Assembly (NCBI RefSeq): GCF_036013525.1
Contig: NZ_CP107853.1
Span: 310,001 to 374,000, forward strand
DNA from: Nonomuraea sp. NBC_00507
GTDB lineage: Bacteria > Actinomycetota > Actinomycetes > Streptosporangiales > Streptosporangiaceae
Direction: 5' to 3'
DNA length: 64,000 nucleotides
The notes under the pieces are model-generated. The model had not been told where the DNA came from. It saw only the letters and a program-made list of their open reading frames with translations, and made no database searches. Made by a program: the position numbers and the translations under genes. Shown here in pieces: positions 57,551-64,000 of the stretch; positions within the stretch are counted from its first letter, which is position 1; the number at the start of each line of letters is the position of its first letter.

Positions 57551-57624
57551 TGACGCGGGGTGCCCGGACGTCCGGGCTGAGATCACACCCGTCGAACCTG
57601 ATCTAGTTCGCACTAGCGGAGGGA
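57551..57624 (+). ncRNA. TPP (thiamin pyrophosphate) riboswitch
   Basis: The conserved parts are present: CGCGGGGTGCCC, then GGGCTGAGATCACACCC and CGAACCTGATCTAGTTCGCACTAGCGGAGGGA in outline. The ATG of tenA is at 57629 and the GGAGGG ribosome-binding site (57618-57623) overlaps the 3' end, so ligand binding should hide it (translational off switch). Confidence 0.93.
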
Positions 57625-57628
57625 CGTC

Positions 57629-58303
57629 ATGTTCTGCGATGACATGTGGCTGCGCACGGCCGAGTTGATGAAGGCCATCCACGACCACCCCTTCAACGTC
57701 GCACTCGGCGACGGCACGCTCGACCGCGACCGGTTCGCGTTCTACATCGTGCAGGACGGCCGCTATCTGGAGGCGTTCTCCAAGGCGCTGGCCACGGCGT
57801 CGGCGCGGGCCACCGACCCGGCGGACGCGGCGTTCTTCGCCCAGAGCGCGCACACCGCGCTGGCGGCCGAGCGCCTGCTGCACGCCGGCTACGTCCAGGA
57901 GCTGGACGCCGACGCGGCCGGCATCGCCACGTCGCCGACCTGCCTGGCGTACGCGTCGTTCCTGCAGGCCACGGCGCTCGCCGCGCCGTACCCTGTGCTG
58001 GCCGCGGCGGTGCTGCCGTGCTTCTGGATCTACCAGGACGTCGGCACGGCGCTGCTGGGGCGCACCGGTGAGGTGCCGGACCATCCCTACCGGAAGTGGA
58101 TCGACACCTATTCGGACCCGGGGTTCGCGGCCTCCGTCGAGCAGGCCAAGACCATCGCCGACCGGCTGGCCGCCACCACGGACCAGGCGACCAGACAGGC
58201 CATGACCGAGGCCTATTGCACGGCGGCGGCGTACGAGTGGATGTTCTGGGACAGCGCCTGGCGGCGCGAGACCTGGCCGACGGCGGAGTGGCTCGCCCGC
58301 TGA
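57629..58303 (+). CDS. tenA: TenA family aminopyrimidine aminohydrolase (thiaminase II)
   Basis: This 224-residue all-helical protein salvages the HMP moiety of thiamin by hydrolysing amino-HMP. It has the catalytic Cys in LPCFWIYQDVG and the C-terminal Glu in AAYEWMFWDSAW. The start at 57629 follows the TPP riboswitch, which confirms a thiamin role. It stands alone with no other thiamin gene beside it, and is convergent with an MDMPI-like gene (3-bp gap). Confidence 0.93.
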   Translation: MFCDDMWLRTAELMKAIHDHPFNVALGDGTLDRDRFAFYIVQDGRYLEAFSKALATASARATDPADAAFFAQSAHTALAAERLLHAGYVQELDADAAGIATSPTCLAYASFLQATALAAPYPVLAAAVLPCFWIYQDVGTALLGRTGEVPDHPYRKWIDTYSDPGFAASVEQAKTIADRLAATTDQATRQAMTEAYCTAAAYEWMFWDSAWRRETWPTAEWLAR

Positions 58304-58306
58304 CCG

Positions 58307-58939
58307 CTACGGCAAGCGCGCTGTCAGCGCCGCCGTGCCCGCCCCGGTGAGGCCCGGCAGCGCGGCCGTACGCCCGCTCAGCAGCAGGAGCAGCGCCTGG
58401 ATGGGTCCCTCCACCACCTCGCCGGCCCCGACCGCCCAGTCCACGTCGGTGGCCACGAGCCGGAGCCCGCGCAGCCGCCGCTGCGGGTAGAAGGGGAAGC
58501 CGCGCTCCCAGACGTGGGTGGCGCAGGTTCGCGCCGGACCGAGCGGCATGGCGCGCTCGATGCCGAGCGGCACCGTGATGTCCTGGCCGTGGACGAGCGC
58601 GTCGAACAGCGGGTCGAGCGGCTTGGTCGAGGGCGCCCGGCGGCGCGAGCCGGCCGACTCGCGCACCTGCGCGACGATCTCGCCGATCGGCAGCCTGGCG
58701 TGCCGCACCGCCGAGTCGTGGACCATGCGGTCGAAGTTGCCGCGCGCCCTGACGAACTCGACCAGCGCCGACGCGAGCTTTATCCGAGTGGCGAGCGCCA
58801 GGTGGGCGGCCACGTCGCGCACCTGCCACCCAGCACACAGCGACGGCCGCTCCCAGTCCTGCTCCGGCAGCGAGTCGAGCAGGTCGGCCAGGCCGCGCCG
58901 CTCGATCTCGAGGGCAGCCCAGATCTCTTCCTGGTTCAT
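58307..58939 (-). CDS. Maleylpyruvate isomerase/MDMPI-like (mycothiol-dependent) protein
   Basis: This 210-residue protein has the DinB-like metal-binding helical bundle. The N-terminal motif CAGWQVRDVAAHLA with its His is typical of mycothiol-dependent maleylpyruvate isomerase family proteins, and the LVHGQDITVPLG segment supplies another conserved His. Such proteins use mycothiol in detoxification. ATG 58939 has GGGGTG upstream. It is divergent from a MarR regulator with shared operators. Confidence 0.85.
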   Translation of the reverse strand: MNQEEIWAALEIERRGLADLLDSLPEQDWERPSLCAGWQVRDVAAHLALATRIKLASALVEFVRARGNFDRMVHDSAVRHARLPIGEIVAQVRESAGSRRRAPSTKPLDPLFDALVHGQDITVPLGIERAMPLGPARTCATHVWERGFPFYPQRRLRGLRLVATDVDWAVGAGEVVEGPIQALLLLLSGRTAALPGLTGAGTAALTARLP

Positions 58940-58955
58940 CGCACACCCCAATTGC

Positions 58956-58984
58956 TAAGGTGGCCTTAATATAAGGCACCCTTA
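58956..58984. promoter_or_regulatory. Twin MarR-type operators
   Basis: Two copies of TAAGG-N3-CCTTA lie at 58956-58968 and 58972-58984, in the 63-bp gap between the divergent MDMPI-like and MarR genes. An outer TGCTAAGG/CCTTAGCA dyad encloses both. Confidence 0.65.
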
Positions 58985-59002
58985 GCAGTTTGGAGAAGAC
59001 CC

Positions 59003-59428
59003 GTGGCCGCCACTCATCCGCCGCACGTCGTGGCCCTGCTGTACGAGGCGTACCTGCGCCTGCAGAACATCGTGCAGGAGGCCGGCCACGCGTACGACGC
59101 GAACATCCGGCCCGCGCACTCGGCGGTGTTCTTCCACATGGAGCACCAGGGCATCCGCTTGAGCAGGCTCGCCGAGAAGGCCCAGATGACCCCTCAGGCC
59201 ATGGGGGCGCTGGTGGACGACCTGGAGCGGCTGGGCTACCTGCGCCGGATGCCCGACCCGGCCGACCGCCGCGCCAAGCTGATCGTCTTCACCGAGCGGG
59301 GCGACCACGCGCTGAAGATCGGCTACGCCGCCATCGACGAGGTGGAGCGCCGGGTGGCGGTGTTGCTCGGCGAGGACGGCCTCGCCGAGCTGCACGCCAC
59401 GCTGAGCCGCATCATCCAGGAGTTTTAG
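59003..59428 (+). CDS. MarR family transcriptional regulator
   Basis: This 141-residue winged-helix protein has RLSRLAEKAQMTPQAMGALVDDLERLGYLRR and the wing with PADRRAKLIVFTE. MarR proteins respond to phenolic or oxidative ligands. The GTG at 59003 has GGAGAAG upstream. It almost certainly binds the twin operators and controls the divergent mycothiol-linked gene. Its end overlaps cstA on the other strand by 17 bp. Confidence 0.9.
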   Translation: MAATHPPHVVALLYEAYLRLQNIVQEAGHAYDANIRPAHSAVFFHMEHQGIRLSRLAEKAQMTPQAMGALVDDLERLGYLRRMPDPADRRAKLIVFTERGDHALKIGYAAIDEVERRVAVLLGEDGLAELHATLSRIIQEF

Positions 59429-61529
59429 CCATCAGCTCGCGTTCCTCGCGGGTGGGGATGAGCCCGGACGGCGCCAGGAGCTTCGACTCCTCGAACGGCG
59501 CCTCCGTCGTCGGCAGCGGCTCCCGCGTCCTGATCGCCTTCACCCACACGCGGGCCGCGTCCAGGATCACGATGATGATCATGACGGCGAACAACGCGGC
59601 CAGGATGCCGTCCACGGTGGAGTTGATCACGATCTGCTGCATCGCGCCCATGGACTTGGCGGGCGCGAGCACCTGTCCCTGGTCGAGCGCCGCCTGATAG
59701 CGGTCCCGCTGGGCGAAGAAGCCGAGCCCGGGGTCGGGCGAGAACACCTTCTGGTAGCTGGCCGTCAGCGTCACGGCGACGTCCCAGGCCAGCGGCACCG
59801 CCGTCACCCAGGCCCATTTGAGCCGCCCGCTCTTGATCAGCAGGGTCGTGGCCACGGTGAGCGCGACCGCCGCGAGCAACTGGTTGGCGATGCCGAAGAG
59901 CGGGAACAGCTGGTTGATACCGCCGAGCGGGTCGTTGACGCCCTGGTAGAGGAAGTAACCCCAGGCCGCCACGACCACCGCGCTGGAGGCCACCAGCCCC
60001 GGCCACCAGCTCACCCGCGCCATCGGCTTCCACAGGTTGCCGATCGTGTCCTGCAGCATGAACCGCCCCACCCGGGTGCCGGCGTCCACGGTGGTGAGGA
60101 TGAACAGCGCCTCGAACATGATCGCGAAGTGGTACCAGAACGCCTGCAGCGCCGCTCCCCCGAGGAACCCGGAGAAGATCTGCGAGATGCCCACGGCCAG
60201 CGTGGGCGCGCCGCCCGTCCGGGCGATCAGCGTCTCCTCCTGTACGGCCGCCGCCGCGGCCTGCAGTTCCTCGGGCGTGATCACGAAGCCCATGTTCGTG
60301 ACCGCCTGGGCGGCGGTCTCCACGGTGGCCCCGACGACGCCGGCCGGGGAGTTCATGGCGAAGTAGAGCCCGGGGGTCAGCACACAGGCCGCGGTGATCG
60401 CCATGATGGCGACGAACGACTCCATGAGCATGGAGCCGTACCCGATCATCCGGACCTGGGTCTCCTTCTGGATCATCTTGGGCGTCGTGCCGGAGGAGAT
60501 CAGCGAGTGGAACCCCGACAACGCCCCACAGGCGATGATGATGAACACGAACGGGAACAACGAACCCGCGAAGACCGGCCCCTTGCCGTTGAAGGCGAAG
60601 TCGGTGAACGCGGTGGTCTGCATCGGCGGCATCGTGATGGCGATGCCGATCGCGATCAGCACGATCGTGCCGATCTTCATGAACGTGGACAGGTAGTCAC
60701 GTGGCGCCAGCAACATCCACACCGGCAGCACGGCGGCGACGAAGCCGTACGCGATCAGCCACAAGGCCAGCGCCGACGGGCTCAGCGTGAAGAACGGCGC
60801 CCAGCTGGACTCCTGCACCCAGCCGCCCGCCACGATCGACAGCAGCAGCAGCCCGACCCCGATCACCGTGGTCTCGACGACCCGGCCGGGCCGGATCACC
60901 CGCAGGTAGAAGCCCATGAACAGGGCGATGGGGATGGTCATCGCGATGGAGAAGACGCCCCACGGCGACTGCGCGAGCGCGTTGACCACGACCAGCGCCA
61001 GCACGGCCAGAAGGATGATCATGATGGCGAAGACCGCGACGAGCGCCGCCGCCCCGCCGACGGGACCGATCTCCTCGCGGGCCATCTGGCCGAGGCTGCG
61101 GCCGTTGCGGCGCATGGAGAAGAACAGGATCACCATGTCCTGCACGGCCCCGGCGAAGATCACACCCGCGATGATCCAGATGGTCCCGGGCAGATAACCC
61201 ATCTGAGCGGCCAGCACGGGCCCGACCAGCGGCCCCGCCCCGGCGATGGCGGCGAAGTGGTGCCCGAACAGGATCCGCCGGTCCGTCGGCTGGTAGTCGA
61301 TGCCGTTGTCGAGCCGCTCGGCCGGAGTGGCCCTGCGGTCGTCGGCCCGCAGCACCTTGCGGACGATGAAGCGGGCGTAGAACCGGTAGGCGATGGCGTA
61401 CGAGCCGAGCGCGGCGCAGAGCAGCCACACCGCGTTGACGTTCTCGCCTCTGGACAGGGCGAGCACCGCCCACCCAGTGGCGCCCACGACGGCGACCACC
61501 GTCCAGATGATGATCGAGCGCAACTTCAC
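59412..61529 (-). CDS. cstA: Carbon starvation protein A / pyruvate transporter family
   Basis: This 705-residue membrane protein has about 16-18 helices and CstA signature stretches (FGHHFAAIAGAGPLVGP near 85-105 and GFHSLISSGTTPKMI). CstA proteins are peptide or pyruvate transporters induced in starvation. Length fits E. coli CstA (701). It begins 3 bp after the stop of a 112-residue gene upstream on the same strand, likely the same operon. The usual small partner YbdD (DUF466) is not seen. Confidence 0.92.
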   Translation of the reverse strand: MKLRSIIIWTVVAVVGATGWAVLALSRGENVNAVWLLCAALGSYAIAYRFYARFIVRKVLRADDRRATPAERLDNGIDYQPTDRRILFGHHFAAIAGAGPLVGPVLAAQMGYLPGTIWIIAGVIFAGAVQDMVILFFSMRRNGRSLGQMAREEIGPVGGAAALVAVFAIMIILLAVLALVVVNALAQSPWGVFSIAMTIPIALFMGFYLRVIRPGRVVETTVIGVGLLLLSIVAGGWVQESSWAPFFTLSPSALALWLIAYGFVAAVLPVWMLLAPRDYLSTFMKIGTIVLIAIGIAITMPPMQTTAFTDFAFNGKGPVFAGSLFPFVFIIIACGALSGFHSLISSGTTPKMIQKETQVRMIGYGSMLMESFVAIMAITAACVLTPGLYFAMNSPAGVVGATVETAAQAVTNMGFVITPEELQAAAAAVQEETLIARTGGAPTLAVGISQIFSGFLGGAALQAFWYHFAIMFEALFILTTVDAGTRVGRFMLQDTIGNLWKPMARVSWWPGLVASSAVVVAAWGYFLYQGVNDPLGGINQLFPLFGIANQLLAAVALTVATTLLIKSGRLKWAWVTAVPLAWDVAVTLTASYQKVFSPDPGLGFFAQRDRYQAALDQGQVLAPAKSMGAMQQIVINSTVDGILAALFAVMIIIVILDAARVWVKAIRTREPLPTTEAPFEESKLLAPSGLIPTREERELMAKTPG

Positions 61530-61532
61530 CGG

Positions 61533-61871
61533 TTACCTCCCGTGCTGAGAGCCATATAGAGGGCGCCCGAGGCAGCTACGCAGCCCGGCGTCCGGCGGCA
61601 GATCGGTGGTGAAGCGCCGCCAGTGCCAGAGCGGACGGCAGTCGATCGTGACCGGAAGCTCGGCCAGATGCACCCAGGCGGTCGGATGGGCGTACACCAG
61701 ATCGGTTTCGAGGCTGCGCGCCCGCTTGGGCAGCCGGGAGCGGCGCAACGGCCTGACGGAGAATTCGCCGGCGTCCGCGCAGCACAGGCCGGTCACGTGC
61801 CAGTCGAAGAACACCACTTCGTCGTCGTGCAGCGCTTCACGAGCGGCCAGCGTGAGCGTGATACGGGACAT
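61533..61871 (-). CDS. Small Cys/His protein upstream of cstA
   Basis: This 112-residue protein has a beta-rich N-terminal half (ITLTLAAREALHDDEVVFFDWHVTG) with GLCCADAGE and a C-terminal CLGRP; I recognise no family. Start ATG 61871 has AGGAGCC upstream. It is 3 bp upstream of cstA, so the two are co-transcribed. It may be an alternative partner to YbdD, but this is only from position. Confidence 0.55.
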   Translation of the reverse strand: MSRITLTLAAREALHDDEVVFFDWHVTGLCCADAGEFSVRPLRRSRLPKRARSLETDLVYAHPTAWVHLAELPVTIDCRPLWHWRRFTTDLPPDAGLRSCLGRPLYGSQHGR

Positions 61872-61974
61872 CTGTGGCTCCTGAGTATCAGGCAGCTCAG
61901 AATTTTAACGTCGGCCTTACCCGCTGTAGTCGCCTTTGAAACGGGTATTGGGCTGGCTTTGACAGCACGCAGAC

Positions 61975-62004
61975 GCCCCCGGCCCGGACGAGCGGGCCGG
62001 GGGC
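61975..62004. terminator. Strong hairpin downstream of subtilase gene
   Basis: A perfect 12-bp GC stem (61975-61986 with 61993-62004, 6-nt loop) lies 14 bp past the stop of the subtilase-propeller gene on the minus strand. It lacks a U run on that strand but has GGTTTT on the other. Confidence 0.65.
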
Positions 62005-62017
62005 GCCGGTTTTCACG

Positions 62018-64000
62018 TCAGGGCGTCTTCCAGGGTTCGAAGTACGCCACCGTGCCGAAGTCCATGTCCAGCATGTCCGGCGGGAACCCGCCGGTCGCGG
62101 TCGACCCGGTCACAAAGATCCGCACCCCGGCCTCGGCATCCGCGTCCACAGCGAGGGCGGACGGGCTGTCCGCCGCCCCTATCGCGCCGTCGTAGTTTCC
62201 CGTCCAGACCGGCGTGCCGGTCGCCGCGTCGTAGGCCATGGTCACGTAGTCGGTGCCCACGGCCATCTCGTTGCCGACGTGGCCGGTGATGACGACCTTG
62301 CCACCGTCCGGGGTCACGGCCACGTCCCAGGCGGTGTCCTCGTTGCCGGCCTTGCCGTTGTGGCGCTGCGTCCAGGATCTCTGGCCGGTCGCGGCGTCGT
62401 AGGCGATGGTGGTGAAGTCCGATCCCGTGCCCACGCCCTCGGTGTTGCCGGTGACGTACACCTTGCCGGACACCACGGTGATGTCCTGCGCGTTGTCACT
62501 GCCGTGTGCCGGGCCGTCGTAGCGGTCGGCCCACACCTCCTTTCCTGTGGCGATGTCGTAGGCGATGGTCGTCATGTCGGTCTGTGTGCCGGGGTCGACG
62601 CTGCTCCCCGTGATGAAGACGCTCGTACCGGACACGGCCATGGCGGAGGGGACGTCGCCCCCATGCGCGGGGCCGTCGTGCCGGGCCGTCCAGAGCTGCC
62701 GGCCGGTGCTCGCGTCGTAGGCGACGGTGCCCCAGTCGGACAGACCGGTGCTTTCCTCGCCGCTGCTCTGGCCGCTGACGAAGACCTTGGACCCGTCCGG
62801 GGTCACCGCGATCACCCCCGCGGTGTCGACGTGCGGACCCGCGGCGTCGTAGTGCGCCAGCCACTGGCGCTGACCGGTGTTCACGTCGTACGCGACCGTG
62901 AAGTAGTCCGAATCGGCGGACTCGCCCAGAGTGGTCATGCCGGCCACGTAAATGCTCTTGCCGTCCGGGCTGACCGCGGCCGCGTTGCCGCTGTCGCCGG
63001 CGGAGGAGGCGTCGGCGGTGCCGGTGTGCCGGGCGACCCAGACCTCATCGCCCGTCGCAGTGTCGTAGGCGATCGTGACGGCGTCGTTGCCGGTCTCCGT
63101 GCCGGTGCTGTCACCGATGACGAAGAGCTTGCCGCCGTCGGGGCTCACCTCCAGCGCGTGCGCCTCCTCCCAGATCCCCGCCGCCGTGTACGTCTTGCTC
63201 CACAGCTCTTCGCCGGTGCCCGCGTCGTAGGCGACGGTGGCGATCACCGGCTTGAGCTGACCGGGTGACTGCCCGTAGCTCATCCCGGTCACGTAGACCC
63301 GCTTGCCCTTCGGGTCGAGGGCGATGAGCTCGGCGGAGTCCCGGCCCATGGCGACGCCGTACGTGGCCGCCCACGTCTCCGGCACCGGGCGCACCAGGAC
63401 TGGGACGCGTACGGTGTGGCGATCGTCCTTCCAGGTGAGCTGCCCGCTCTGGTAGGCGCCCATGGGCGCGGCGGCCCGCGTGAACTCGACCGTGAACGAC
63501 TTGGTCTCGCCCGGCCGCAGGGTGAGCTTGCCCGGCGTGACCTTGGCCGTGATCCCGTCCAGCCCGCTGACGGAGGCGGTGTAGGTGGTGGTTGAGCGGC
63601 CGACGTTGGTGACCTCGCGGGTCACCTTTGCCGGGCCGTTCATCCTGCTGACGGTGATCGAGGGGGTGTTCAGGTCGCCCGGGGCGAGCGAGTGCCCCGT
63701 GCCGGCGAGCGTGTCGCAGTTCTCCTTCTTGACGCCCTTGGTGGTCCCGCACAGGAAGGCGATCCAGTCGTTGATGTCGCTGTCGTAGACCAGCCCGGGA
63801 TCGGCGGCGCTGTTCGGAGCGACGTGGCCGGCGCCCTGTGCGAACGGGTGGGCGCCGGCGAGCACGTCCCGCGCGCTCGTCATCAGGGCCGACTTGATGG
63901 CCATCGGCGACCAGTCCCGATGCCGGTCCTTCAGCAGCGCGGCCAGCCCGGCGACGTGCGGGGACGCCATCGACGTGCCGCTGGAGAGGCCGAACTCGTG
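62018..64000 (-). CDS. Subtilase (S8) C-terminus fused to beta-propeller, partial
   Basis: The window holds the last 660 residues; the 5' end is beyond 64000. At the edge the catalytic serine motif SGTSMASPHVAG is visible, so the upstream part must hold Asp and His. Then a cucumisin-like C-terminal Fn3-type region (VTREVTNVGRSTTTYTASV) follows (about residues 100-215), then about seven to eight PQQ-like propeller repeats with YDAATGEELW-style units. The protein is likely secreted. Neither the signal peptide nor the prodomain is in the window. Substrate is unknown. Confidence 0.88.
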   Translation of the reverse strand, partial: HEFGLSSGTSMASPHVAGLAALLKDRHRDWSPMAIKSALMTSARDVLAGAHPFAQGAGHVAPNSAADPGLVYDSDINDWIAFLCGTTKGVKKENCDTLAGTGHSLAPGDLNTPSITVSRMNGPAKVTREVTNVGRSTTTYTASVSGLDGITAKVTPGKLTLRPGETKSFTVEFTRAAAPMGAYQSGQLTWKDDRHTVRVPVLVRPVPETWAATYGVAMGRDSAELIALDPKGKRVYVTGMSYGQSPGQLKPVIATVAYDAGTGEELWSKTYTAAGIWEEAHALEVSPDGGKLFVIGDSTGTETGNDAVTIAYDTATGDEVWVARHTGTADASSAGDSGNAAAVSPDGKSIYVAGMTTLGESADSDYFTVAYDVNTGQRQWLAHYDAAGPHVDTAGVIAVTPDGSKVFVSGQSSGEESTGLSDWGTVAYDASTGRQLWTARHDGPAHGGDVPSAMAVSGTSVFITGSSVDPGTQTDMTTIAYDIATGKEVWADRYDGPAHGSDNAQDITVVSGKVYVTGNTEGVGTGSDFTTIAYDAATGQRSWTQRHNGKAGNEDTAWDVAVTPDGGKVVITGHVGNEMAVGTDYVTMAYDAATGTPVWTGNYDGAIGAADSPSALAVDADAEAGVRIFVTGSTATGGFPPDMLDMDFGTVAYFEPWKTP

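Overview
The window is a stretch of high-GC chromosome from a filamentous-type actinobacterium. The evidence is mycothiol biosynthesis (mshA), CarD, an HbhA-like protein, a MurT/GatD pair, GlnR, many ECF sigma/anti-sigma pairs, STAND and XRE regulators, and many genes whose -10 element sits 6-8 nt before the start codon (leaderless mRNAs). Several blocks keep the gene order I recall from mycobacteria and streptomycetes: carD-lpqE; regX3-senX3-phoU with gpmA, a YbjN gene and mshA; XRE-hbhA-DUF2516; and DUF1416-sseA-thioredoxin-DUF2993-glnR. A Streptosporangiaceae-like genus such as Nonomuraea would fit, but I cannot prove the genus from sequence alone. I saw no rRNA, tRNA, CRISPR array, phage or insertion sequence; this is mostly core chromosome with accessory inserts.

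Layout. 1-11.1 kb: carD, lpqE, phosphate signalling (regX3/senX3/phoU), glycolysis (gpmA), mycothiol (mshA), an SDR with a methyltransferase, a macrodomain protein, and a BlaI/M56 sensor pair. 11.1-24.1 kb: XRE-hbhA operon, AlaX editing enzyme, a GntR-TetR fusion regulator divergent from a flavin monooxygenase, DUF2207, asparaginase, dtd, ygfZ, a Fur-family regulator, an unusual 13-codon ORF with a very strong Shine-Dalgarno, a putative haem pair (DUF2470 and nitrobindin), DsrE, amidohydrolase, and an ArsR-SRPBCC fusion. 24.2-26.2 kb: murT-gatD (lipid II amidation). 26.2-35.7 kb: the most unfamiliar block, with a HerA-like ATPase, a membrane-bound partner that looks like a degenerate VirD4/FtsK-type protein, three single-pass proteins with exported domains, and a polytopic membrane protein. 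35.8-43.3 kb: XRE-cupin, an ECF sigma factor coupled to an Ogt-Ada fusion, sulfur genes behind a cysteine-containing leader peptide, an ECF/anti-sigma pair, DUF2993, a MoaD-like protein and glnR. 43.4-50.7 kb: a CRP-NB-ARC-TPR giant regulator, a small membrane protein, a SET-domain protein, hydrolase, PHP phosphoesterase and a second ECF/anti-sigma pair. 50.9-64 kb: a monooxygenase/SDR unit with orphan TetR-like operators, M28 peptidase, LigD-type polymerase, phosphatase, TPP riboswitch-tenA, a MarR/MDMPI divergent pair, cstA, and a subtilase fused to a beta-propeller that runs off the window end.

The strongest leads for something undescribed are the 26.2-35.7 kb ATPase/membrane block, the CRP-STAND fusion at 43.4 kb, and the tiny ORF at 20.09 kb whose ribosome-binding region can pair with the whole 16S rRNA tail. 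A recurrent structural feature is tandem duplication exactly at the meeting point of convergent stop codons (three cases). All functions are inferred from reading protein sequences by eye; no database search was run.
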